Assembly: GCF_963082655.1 (NCBI RefSeq)
Contig: NC_081554.1
Coordinates: 46,124,826-46,188,825 of the forward strand
DNA from: Stomoxys calcitrans
Lineage: Eukaryota > Arthropoda > Insecta > Diptera > Muscidae
Direction of reading: 5' to 3'
DNA: 64,000 bases
In this document: positions 55,200-64,000 of the stretch, in pieces
Layout: the number at the start of each line of letters is the position of its first letter
How positions within the stretch are numbered: the stretch's first letter is position 1
Translations under genes and position numbers: made by a program
The notes under the pieces: model-generated
The model's input: only the letters and a program-made list of their open reading frames with translations
What the model was told of the DNA's origin: nothing
Databases searched by the model: none

Positions 55200-55806
55200 A
55201 AGGGTGATTTTTTTGAGGTTAGGATTTTCATGCATTAGTATTTGACAGATCACGTGGGATTTCAGACATGGTGTCAAAGAGAAAGATGCTCAGTATGCTT
55301 TGACATTTCATCATGAATAGACTTACTAACGAGCAACGCTTGCAAATCATTGAATTTTATTACCAAAATCAGTGTTCGGTTCGAAATGTGTTCAAATTTT
55401 GACAAATTTTGTTCAGCGATGAGGCTCATTTCTGGTTGAATGGCTACGTAAATAGGCAAAATTGCCGCATTTGGAGTGAAGAGCAACCAGAAGCCGTTCA
55501 AGAACTGCCCATGCATCCCGAAAAATGCACTGTTTGGTGTGGTTTGTACGCTGGTGGAATCATTGGACCGTATTTTTTCAAAGATGCTGTTGGACGCAAC
55601 GTTACGGTGAATGAACACATTTCGAACCGAACACTGATTTTGGTAATAAAATTCAATGATTTGCAAGCGTTGCTCGTTAGTAAGTCTATTCATGATGAAA
55701 TGTCAAAGCATACAGAGCATCTTTCTCTTTGACACCATGTCTGAAATCCCACGTGATCTGTCAAATACTAATGCATGAAAATCCTAACCTCAAAAAAATC
55801 ACCCTT
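55200..55806. mobile_element. Foldback MITE from a Tc1/mariner-type transposon, copy 2
   Basis: 607 bp, flanked by TA, with the same long inverted repeats as the copy at 47345-47950. The middle lies in the opposite orientation, so the element simply inserted the other way round. Few differences separate the two copies, which suggests recent spread. Confidence 0.92.
55409..55612 (+). pseudogene. Internal transposase fragment in foldback copy 2
   Basis: The same FSDEAHFWLNGYVN to GRNVTVN piece as at 47741-47538, with one visible change (NRQN for NKQN). It retains only the first catalytic Asp region. Confidence 0.88.
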
Positions 55807-57298
55807 TATATATATATGAGGGCTATATCTAAATCTGAATCGATTTCTATGAAATTCACTAGTAATGTCGAGAGTCATAAGAAAATCCGTCCCGCCAAAT
55901 TTCGAGAGAATGGGTGACCATTTTATTGCATTATTACTGCAAATCGGACGAACATATATGGGAGCTATATCTAAATCTGAACCGATTTCTATGAAATTCA
56001 CCAATAATGCCGAGAGTCATAAGAAAATCCTTCCTGCCAAATTTCGCGAGAATCGGTTAACAAATGACCTTTTTATTGCATTATTACTGCAAATCGGACG
56101 AACATATATATGGGAGCTATATCCAAATCTGAACCGATTTCAAGCAAACCTCTGATATTTTGTGGTAGTTGTCAAAGAAGGCGTTGTACAAAATTTTGGG
56201 AAGATTGGTCAGTAAATGCGCTTGCAATGGCTCTAGGAGTGAAAATCGGGCTATATATATATGAGATCTATATATAAATCTGAACCGATTTCTATGAAAT
56301 TCACTAGTATTGTCGAGAGTCATAAGAAAATCCTTCCTGCCAAATCGGTTAACAAATGACCTTTTTATTGCATTATTACTGCAAATCGGACGAACATATA
56401 TATGGGAGCTATATCCAGATCTGAACCGATTTTTTCCAATTTCAAAAGGCTTTGACTGTAGGCCAAAAACCATGCCTGTACCAAATTTTAAGACGATCGG
56501 ATGACAACTGCGACGTGTACTTTGTACACAAATTAACATGGACAGACGGACAGACAGACGGACAGACAGACAGACCACCAATACTTTTAAAACAACTCTA
56601 CTAAATATCCATAGTAATATGCAAATGCGGCCTGGTCTGAATCATATTCGATTCAGGCCCCGAGAACTCTTATACAAGTAACTGTTTCAGCGAAATCGGT
56701 TAAGATCGGTCTATATGACAGTTACATCTATATATAGTCTGATCTGGACCATATGCTGGTCGGATGACGAGAGGCTTAACACAAGTCACTGTGTCAAATT
56801 CCAGCAAAATCGGGTAATAATTGCAGCTTTTATGGCTTAAAACCCTTAAACGGCAGATCGGTCCATATGGCAGCTATATCTGAATATAGACCGATCTGAA
56901 AAATATTTGAGTCGGGTATTTGTGGAGGCTTTAATCACCTCACTATTCCAAATTTCAACAAAATCTGTTAATAATGGCAGATCGGTCTATATGGCAGCTA
57001 TATCTAAATATAGTCCGATCTGAGCCATTTTTAATCGATTATTGAGAGGCTTTAATCACCTCGCTATTTCAAATTTTAGCTAAATCGGATAATAATTGCG
57101 ACTTTTAAGGGCTTCAGACCCTCAATCGGCAGATCGGTCTAAATAGCAGCTATATCGAAATATTTTCTGATCTGAACCATATTATGGTGTGATGAATGCA
57201 AGCTCAAAACAATTCAGTGTTTCAGCGAAATTGGGTCATAAATGGCGCTTTTAAGATCTCGCGATCCTTAATCAGCATTTCGCTCTACATGGCAGCTA

Positions 57299-58616
57299 AT
57301 TACTTTACTTTAATTGGCTATGACAGAATATTTGTTCCACTAGCCGAACGTAGAATAGCGTTCCAAGCGCCTCGATTTTCTGCGCTCATTCTAAAATCTC
57401 TGACACCAAGTTTCGAGGTGTCTCCCACAACTTGATCTTACCATCGGGCTTTTGGTCTTCCCAGTTTGCGTGTACCACCGTGTTTGCCTTCAAAAGACTT
57501 CTTTGCTGGAGCTTCTTCATTCATTCTGACAACATGACCTAGCCAACGCAGACGATGTGTTTTGATACGTGTAATTATGCTATCGTCGCCATACAGTGGT
57601 TCATACGTCGTCTATATTCTTCGTTAACGCAACTGGTCCATATATTTTACGAAGAATCTTTCTCTCGAATTCTCCAAGCACTGCCTCATCTGCTTTCACA
57701 ACTACCCATGCTTCAGAACAATATAACAGCACGGGTAGTATCAGTGTCTAGTGTAATCCTCGTCTGTCGAGAGGTGGCCTTGTATCTAAACTGCTTACTT
57801 AATCCAAAGTACCATCTGTTTGCCAGTATTATTTTTCGCTTAATCTCAAAACTGGTGTCATTCGTTTCGGTTACGGCGGTGCCGAGGTAGATAAAGTTAC
57901 TGACTGTGTTAAAGTTGTTGTTCCCAACTTTCTCCATGTTCTTTATCCACTCAGTGGTGGAAGGCTTTTTGGGAGTTGAAACCATCCATTTCGTCTTATT
58001 TCCATTTACTGTCTAAAACCTCGTTTGGTATTAAATGTTTCGGAGAGATTCTTTCCTATTCTTACTGAGGAACGCTTATCAGCAGTGTCATCCTGCAGAG
58101 TCTTATTAATTTTTTGCAGGGATACCAAACTCAGACATGGCTTGAAATACCTTTGAACGTAAAGGAGTATCCAAGGCGGCTTTGTAGTCAACAAAAAAAA
58201 GGTAGGTGTTGATTTTTCATTCTCGGATCTTTTCCAGGATTTGGCGCAGTGTGAATATCTGGTCTAGGGTGGATTTACCAGGTCTAAATCCGCATTGATA
58301 GGGCCCACTTATCTCATTGACTTTAGGTTTTAATCTTTCACATAGTACGCTCGAGAGTATCTTGTATGCGATGGGGAGGAGACTTATTCCTCTGTAGTTG
58401 GCACATTCCCTCTTGTCTCCTTTCTTATGTACGGGACATAGTATGCTGAGGTTCCAATCATCGGGTATGCGTTCTTCCAGCCAGATTGCGCAGATAAGCT
58501 GGTGCATACGCCTTATCAACGTGTCGCCTTCGGTCTTAAATAGTTCAGCGGGTAACCCGTCGGCTCCTGCTGCCTTGTTGTTCTCTAATCGGGTCACTGC
58601 TACTTGGACCTCATTC
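57299..58616 (-). mobile_element. RTE-like non-LTR retrotransposon, 5'-truncated, left copy
   Basis: Flanked by the 9-bp target duplication TGGCAGCTA (57290-57298 and 58617-58625). The minus-strand 3' end has a short (AAAGT)-type repeat instead of poly(A), common in RTE-clade elements. Coding begins inside the RT, so the 5' part was never inserted or was lost. Confidence 0.85.
57713..58600 (-). pseudogene. RTE-like RT pseudogene, left copy
   Basis: 58597-58217 is an open frame with LENNKAAGADGLPAELFK, SILCPVHKKGDKRECANYRG, ISLLPIAYKILSSVLCERLK and YQCGFRPGKSTLDQIFTLRQ, RT motifs 0-3. Beyond it the frame breaks, motif A is damaged, and the YADD segment is deleted. The C-terminal part (GNNNFNTVSNFIYLGTAVTE) resumes at 57985-57713. 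Confidence 0.87.
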
Positions 58617-58889
58617 TGGCAGCTATATCTAAATCTACATGGCAGCTATATCTAAATATAGTCCGATCTGAACCATATTTGAGTTGGGCATGGGGAAGGC
58701 ATGAAACAGCTCACTATATCAAATTTCAGCAGATCGGTCTATATAGCAGGTATATCTTAATATATTCCAATTTGAACTATATTTGAGTCGGATGTCAGGA
58801 GGTATAAAATAACCCGCTATTTAAAATTTAAGACAAATCGTATAATAGTTGCGGCTTTTATGGGCTTAAAACCAGTCGAAGGTGTACTA

Positions 58890-59116
58890 TTGGGTTGCCC
58901 AAAAAGTAATTGGGGATTTTTTAAAAGAAAGTAAATGCATTTTTAATAAAATTTAGAATGAACTTTAATCAAATACATTTTTTTTTCTAAAGCAAGCTAA
59001 AAGTAACAGCTGATAACTGACAGAAGAAAGAATGCAATTACAGAGTCACAAGCTGTGAAAAAATTTCTCAACGCCGACTATATGAAAAATCCGCAATTAC
59101 TTTTTGGACAACCCAA
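58890..59116. mobile_element. Mariner-derived MITE, left duplication copy
   Basis: 227 bp between TA sites, starting TTGGGTTGCCCAAAAAGTAA. It shares two variants with the copy at 62379 (TTGGGG for TTGCGG near the left end, GGACAACCC near the right end) that the other MITEs lack. Confidence 0.94.
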
Positions 59117-59499
59117 TATATCTCTGCTGTATCTGAATATCGAATAAGTGAGATGTCAGAAGGCTTAAAATAATTCTCTTTTTTCAATTTTTCTGATCTG
59201 AACCATATTAAGGTGTGATGACCGCAAGCTTAAAACAACTCAGTGCTTCAGCGAAATTGGGTCATAAATGGCGCTTTTATGATCTCGCGATCCTTAATCT
59301 GCAGTTCGCTCTACATGGCAGCTAATTACTTTACTTTAATTGGTTATGACAGAATATTTGTTCCACTAGCCGAACGTAGAATAGCATTCCAAGCGCCTTG
59401 ATCTTCTGCGCTCATTCTAAAATCTCTGACACCTAGTTTCGAGGTGTCTCCCACAACTTGATCTTTCCATCGGGCTTTTGGTCTTACCGGTTTGCGTGT

Positions 59500-60609
59500 A
59501 CCACCGTGTTTGCCTTCAAAAAACTTATTTGCTGGAGCTTCTTCATCCTTTCAGACAACATGACCTAGCCAACGCAGCCGTTGTATTTTGATACGTGTAA
59601 TTAAGCTATCGTCGTCATACAGCTCATACAGCTCGTGGTTCATACGTCGCCTATATTCTCCATTAACGCAAACTGGGCCATATATTTTACGATAAATCTT
59701 TCTCGCAAGCACTGCCTCATCTGCTTTGGGAAGTACCCATGCTTCAGAACCATATAACAGCACGGGTAGTATCAGTGTCTTGTATAGTGTAGTCTTCGTC
59801 TATCGAGAGGTGGCCTTGTTTCTAAACAGCTTACTTAGTACAAAGTAGCATCTGCTTGCCAGTATTATTCTTCGCTTAATCTAAAAACTGGTGTCATTCG
59901 TTTCGGTTACGACGGTGCCGAGGTAGATAAAGTTACTGACTGTCTCAAATTCGTGGTTCCCAACTTTCTCCATTTTCTTTATCTGCTCGGTTGTGCAAGG
60001 CTTTTCGGGAGTTGCCAGACCCATTTACACTGACTTTCTTTCGATTCTTTCAAAGGCTGCAGTTACTACTTTCGGTGACCGACCTATGATATCGATGTCG
60101 TCAGCATAGGCGAGTAGCATGTGTTCTCTTGTGATTAGTGTGCCATATCTATTCACATCTGCATCTCGTATAATCTTCTCCAGCAGGATATTAAAGTGAT
60201 CACACGATATACTGTCTCCTTGTCTGAAACCTCGTTTGGTATTAAATGGTTCGGAGAGATTCTTTCCTATTCTTACTGAGGAACGCTTATCAGCAAGTGT
60301 CATCCTGCAGAGTCTTATTAATTTTGCAGGGATACCAAACTCAGACATGGCTTGAAATACCTTTGAACATAAAGGAGTATCGAAGGCGTCTTTGTAGTCA
60401 ACAAAGAGATGGTTGGTGTTGATTAGTTCTTCTCGGGTCTTTTCCAGCATTTGGCGCAGTGTGAAAATCTGGTCTTGGGTGGATTTACCAGGTCTAAAGC
60501 CGCATTGATAGGGCCCAATTATCTCATTGACTTTAGGTTTTAATCTTTCACACAGTACGCTTGAGAGTATGCGATGGGGAGCAGACTTATTCCTCTGTAG
60601 TTGACACAT
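59500..60609 (-). pseudogene. RTE-like RT and C-terminal region, right copy
   Basis: The frame 60609-60025 contains YQCGFRPGKSTQDQIFTLRQ, HLFVDYKDAFDTPLCSKVFQ (motif A), FNTKRGFRQGDSISCDHFN (motif B) and LLAYADDIDIIGRSP (YADD box), all catalytic residues present. The C-terminal region (LYGSEAWVLPKADEAVLARK, IQRLRWLGHVV) is in a separate frame at 59763-59551. Upstream RT motifs lie beyond the mariner. Confidence 0.9.
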
Positions 60610-60643
60610 TCCGTCTTGTCTCGTTTCTTATGTACGGGACATA

Positions 60644-61927
60644 TTGGGTTGCCCAAAAAGTAATTGCGGATTTTTAAAAAAAAAGTAAATGCATTTTTAA
60701 TAAAACTTAGAATGAACTTAATTCAAATATATAATTGCCATTTTGTTCGATAACCTTTTGCCATCTTCCTGGCAAATTTAGTATTCCACGCTCATAGAAC
60801 TACTGGCCTTTATTTGCAAAAAACTGAACCAAGTGCGATTTTATAGCCTCATCATTGGCGAAAGTTTTACCATTTAAGGAGTTCTGCAAAGATCGAAATA
60901 AATGGGTAGTCTGATGGTGCAAGGTCAGGGCTATATGGTGGATGCATCAAAAATTCCCATCCAAGCTCACTCAGTTTTTGGCGAGTGACCAAAGATGTGA
61001 GCGTTGTCCTGGTGGAATATGACACCTTTACGATTGACCAATTCTGGTCGCTTCTCCTTGATGGCTGTATTCAATTTGTCCAATTGTTGACAGTAAACAT
61101 CCGAATTAATCGTTTGATTCCTTGGAAGCAGCTCAAAATATACCACACCCTTCCAATCCCGCCAAACAGACAGCATAACCTTCTTTTGGTGGATATCAGC
61201 CTTTGAAGTGGATTGAGCTGGTTCACCATGCTTGGACCATGATCGTTTTCGACTAACGTTGTTGTAAACAATCCATTTTTCATCTCCAGTTATGATTCGT
61301 TTTAAAAACGGATCGAATTCATTGCGTTTAAGGTGCATATCACAAGCGTTGATTCGGTTTGTTAAATGAATTTCTTTCAATACATGTGGTACCCAAATAT
61401 CAAGCTTTTTCACCAGTCCAAGACTTTTTATGTGATAATGAACGGTTGATTTTGGTATATTTAACTTCTCTCCAATCTCACGCTCAGTTACATGACGATC
61501 CAATTCGATTAATGCTTTGATTTGGTCATCATCAACTTCATTTGGCCGACCTGAACGTGGCTCATCTTTAAGTGAGAAATGTCCAGAACGGAATTTGCGA
61601 AACTAATTTTGACACTGTCTTCCTTTTAAGGCTTTATCACCATACACATCTCGTAACTTTTTAGCAACCCGCTCCGCGTTTTTTCCTTTACGGAAATAAT
61701 AAAGTAAAATATGACGAAAATGCTCCTTTGTGGGCTCCATATTAAAATTGACACAAAACGAACAAATGTAAACAAAATTTCGCGCACTTTTTTTCTAAAG
61801 CAAGCTAAAAGTAACAGCTGATAACTGACAGAAGAAAGAATGCAATTACAGAGTCGCAAGCCGTTGAAAAAATTTCTCAACGTCGACTCTATGAAAAATT
61901 CGCAATTACTTTTTGGGCAACCCAAAA
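60644..61927 (-). mobile_element. Mariner transposon, full-length, mellifera-like
   Basis: 1284 bp, the usual mariner length. It starts TTGGGTTGCCCAAAAAGTAA and ends with the same sequence in reverse, flanked by TA (60642-60643 and 61928-61929). The left duplication copy has the uninterrupted site GGGACATAGTATGCTGAGG (58434-58452), a direct empty-site control. Ends of this kind are known from mellifera-subfamily mariners. The four MITEs share its ends. Confidence 0.95.
60707..61740 (-). pseudogene. Mariner transposase pseudogene
   Basis: The start ATG is at 61740 (MEPTKEHFRHILLYYFRKGK). The HTH region follows, with one in-frame TAG where a Trp is expected (CQN*FRKFRSG, near 61605). From 61503 a 178-codon frame has WVPHVLKEIHLT, ITGDEKWIVYNN (first Asp) and FHQDNAH (second Asp). 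A deletion after NAH shifts the frame. LGWEFLMHPPYSPDLAPSDY (third Asp) follows, then another frame change and a stop, with TAA at 60707-60709. Its length fits the usual 345 residues. Two or three lesions make it inactive. Confidence 0.93.
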
Positions 61928-62378
61928 TAGTATGCTGAGGTTCCAATCATCGGGTATGCGTTCTTCCAGCCAGATTGCGCAGATAAGCTGATGCATACGC
62001 CTTATCAGCGTGTCGCCTCCGGTCTTAAATAGTTTAGCGGGTAACCCGTCGGCTCCTGCTGCCTTGTTGTTCTTTAATCGGGTAACTGCTACTTGGACCT
62101 CATTCTGGCAGCTATATCTAAATCTACATAGCAGCTATATCTAAATATAGTCCGATCTGAACCATATTTGAGTTGGGCATGGGGAAGGCATGAAACAGCT
62201 CACTATATCAAATTTCAGCAGATCGGTCTATATAGCAGGTATATCTAAATATATTCCAATTTGAACTATATTTGAGTCGGATGTCAGAAGGTATAAAATA
62301 ACCCGCTATTTAAAATTTAAGACAAATCGTATAATAATTGCGGCTTTTATGGACTTAAAACCAGTCGAAGGTGTACTA

Positions 62379-62615
62379 TTGGGTTGCCCAAAAAGTAATT
62401 GGGGATTTTTTAAAAGAAAGTAAATGCATTTTTAATAAAACTTAGAATGAACTTTAATCAAATATACTTTTTTTACACTTTTTTTCTAAAGCAAGCTAAA
62501 AGTAACAGCTGATAAATGACAGAAGAAAGAGTGCAATTACAGAGTCACAAGCTGTGAAAAAATTTGTCAACGCCGACTATATGAAAAATCCGCAATTACT
62601 TTTTGGACAACCCAA
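62379..62615. mobile_element. Mariner-derived MITE, right duplication copy
   Basis: 237 bp between TA sites at the position equivalent to 58890-59116, with the same diagnostic variants. It was therefore present before the duplication. Confidence 0.94.
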
Positions 62616-62840
62616 TATATCTCTGCTGTATCTGAATATCAAATAAGTCAGATGTCAGAAGGCTTAAAATAATTCTCTGTTTTCAATTTCATCGAAATCG
62701 GATAATAAATGCGTTCGAAACGGGCTTGGACAAAGAATGCGGCTTTTACGGGTTTAAGATCCGGCAGCTATATCTACATATAGTCCGATTTGGCCCATTC
62801 TAGAACTTGACCTGCATATAGAAGAAAAACGTGTCCATTT

Positions 62841-63785
62841 TGTTGTTGTAATCTTCTCTGTACAATACCACTGTTTTATTACCTTTATCGGCCGTCGTTA
62901 TCCGGATAATATCCTTCTCGCCAAGATATTAAATCAAACATTCTACATCATATTCGAACATTCTAATCTATGCTCCTCATAGAGGAAGACATAAAATTCA
63001 TATTCTTCACAATTATTTATTCAAATGTTGCAATTGGTGCAGGTGATTTTGCTGCGTCATAATTTTTCCCCTGTCAACGCCTATGCTTTGTTTTTGTATT
63101 GAAATGAAAAATAACAAAAATAAAATTATTTTGAAACACATTTCAATTGTTTTTTGTGTTGAGGAAATAATATTTACAACCACAATAATTTGCATGTGTT
63201 ATTTTAGATATAAATTCTCAATGCTTTCTAAAGGCACCACCTAAGCTCATATATTTCTCACTGAGTACTGCGACAGACGACATTCTATGGCATTACCAGT
63301 CTGAATGCACTTACAGTAATTACCTTGGAATAAGACATTAAGGAGATTTATACATCGTAGAGAGAGAGAGAGGGTAATATTTTACAAATCTAGAAGTAAG
63401 AATTGTTTTGTGTGCATCTAATTGATTTATACCAGCAATTTAGCTGATACAACGGTTTCATTGCTCAAGAATTATAGCTAAAAGACGATAAGGTGTGAAA
63501 TTGTGTGTTATATCACTTTAAAATAATAATATACGCAATTGCATATGATACAATTTTAAAAAGAAATTTTTTGCTAGATTATGCTATGTTGATCGTAAAT
63601 TTGTTCTATGGAAGCATCACATTGCAAAACTTTTATTTTAACGAAAGAAAAGGGAAAGTTTTGGAGTGGAGATAATTTTTATAAACCAATACAAAGTTTA
63701 TAGAAAAAGTCGGGCAATTTGTTGCACTTTTATAGGGATGAGTCTAAAAAGACTAAAAGTAGTATGTAATCCAGCATTGTGAGAA
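62841..63785. other. Unique AT-rich stretch
   Basis: No gene recognised. A (GA)n microsatellite is at about 63359-63372. The 60-codon minus frame at 63013-63195 is Ile/Phe-rich and probably chance. Confidence 0.45.
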
Positions 63786-64000
63786 CGGTTGTTGTTGTAG
63801 CAGTTTGTTGTGTTCTATCTTTCGTCTACTTGATTCTGGTGAGTATCCAGAGGAACTCTGCGACTAGGATGGGGTGGGTTCTTGGTCGAGTGGACCTGGC
63901 TAGGCAGTTTAACAGGTGACGTGTGTCGTGTGGGCCCTGGTCACAACCGGGACATACATCTTGCAGGTAGGCATCAATCCTTGCTCTGTAGGTATTGAGG
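63786..64000 (-). mobile_element. 3' end of a second Jockey-type element, cut by window edge
   Basis: On the minus strand it encodes LNTYRARIDAYLQDVCPGCD and GPHDTRHLLNCLARS, the same C-terminal Cys/His region as at 25760-25466, and ends in CAA repeats (GTTGTTGTTG on the plus strand). It is close in sequence to the first copy but with separate small indels. Confidence 0.88.

Larger units (their letters stand above)
54865..56580 (-). repeat. Mini-me-like repeat, type D, split by a foldback element
   Basis: In plus-strand order: tail AAAAGTCGGGCGGTGCCGAC, TAATACCCTACACC, type-D units, the foldback element (55200-55806), more units (GCATTATTACTGCAAATCGG, ATATGGGAGCTATATC), and a (GACAGACG)n core to about 56577. 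Its hairpin GTCGGGCGGTGCCGAC differs from the A-C types. Confidence 0.83.
57165..59190. repeat. Tandem segmental duplication, left copy
   Basis: 2026 bp beginning TTCTGATCTGAACCATATTA. It contains mini-me units, an RTE-like fragment and a mariner MITE in the same order as the right copy. It lacks about 190 bp of the RTE fragment (RT/YADD region) that the right copy has. Confidence 0.9.
59325..62105 (-). mobile_element. RTE-like non-LTR retrotransposon, right copy, split by mariner
   Basis: Bounded by the same TGGCAGCTA duplication (59316-59324 and 62106-62114) as the left copy, which shows descent from one insertion. The mariner at 60644-61927 separates the upstream coding part (61930-62105) from the rest. 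Confidence 0.87.
59191..62689. repeat. Tandem segmental duplication, right copy
   Basis: It begins TTCTGATCTGAACCATATTA directly after the left copy ends and runs to CAATTT at 62689. It is longer because of the 1284-bp mariner at 60644-61927 and 190 bp of RTE sequence deleted from the left copy. Otherwise the order and content match. Confidence 0.9.
56590..62840 (-). repeat. Mini-me-like repeat, type C/B, host of nested insertions and a duplication
   Basis: Type-C/B units in reverse (GGCAGATCGGTCTATATGGC, AGCTATATCTAAATATAGTC) surround the RTE-like copies and MITEs, and resume after each. Head and core are not visible. The part 57165-59190 is repeated as 59191-62689. Confidence 0.78.

Noticed and set aside
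56117..56581. 154-codon frame on the minus strand
   Set aside because: Type-D units plus the GTCY core; no coding conservation beyond the repeat.

Overview
The window reads as intergenic or intronic DNA of a higher (calyptrate, probably muscid) fly. It is AT-rich and crowded with the repeat family that ends in the hairpin GTTCGGCCGGGCCGAA and carries a TATATATA plus (GTCY)n core, the layout of dipteran mini-me/DINE-1-like elements. The retroelements, the mellifera-type mariner ends and the missing bacterial gene structure agree with this. The species assignment is inference.

No intact protein-coding gene was recognised. Every long protein match belongs to a transposable element and every one is broken. 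At least 24 mini-me-like copies occupy about half the window. They fall into four internal-repeat types, called A, B, C and D here, each with tandem units of about 150-170 bp, and they lie in both orientations with several hybrids.

Layout: 1-2.1 kb, a 5'-truncated R1/LOA-like retrotransposon (minus). 2.3-3.7 kb, repeat relics. 3.7-7.2 kb, the least repetitive stretch on the left, with a duplicated 290-bp TATA-containing module and a possible promoter and first exon (plus). 7.2-8.7 kb, a mariner MITE and a 1.1-kb inverted repeat. 9.2-24.7 kb, a tandem array, mini-me copies of all types, a perfect 47-bp hairpin, a decayed reverse transcriptase split by a tRNA-derived SINE, and a candidate exon at about 25 kb. 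25.5-28.9 kb, a nearly whole but dead Jockey-type element with a decayed 2A-like motif. 29-36.5 kb, mini-me copies, a 135-bp-unit array and a second SINE. 36.8-40.5 kb, a mariner MITE, some unique DNA and a second 135-bp-unit element. 40.5-56.6 kb, mini-me copies plus two foldback elements made from a Tc1/mariner-type transposon. 57.2-62.7 kb, a tandem segmental duplication carrying an RTE-like retroelement and a mariner MITE in both copies; the right copy also holds a 1284-bp mariner with a clean empty site in the left copy. 63.8-64 kb, the 3' end of a second Jockey-type copy.

The elements record an order of events: mini-me copies first, retroelement and MITE insertions into them, local duplication, then insertion of the longer mariner. 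The clearest points for follow-up are the duplication with its chronology, the inverted-repeat structures (7.6-8.7 kb, 16.3 kb and the two foldbacks), the SINE, and the few unique stretches with promoter- or exon-like signals.
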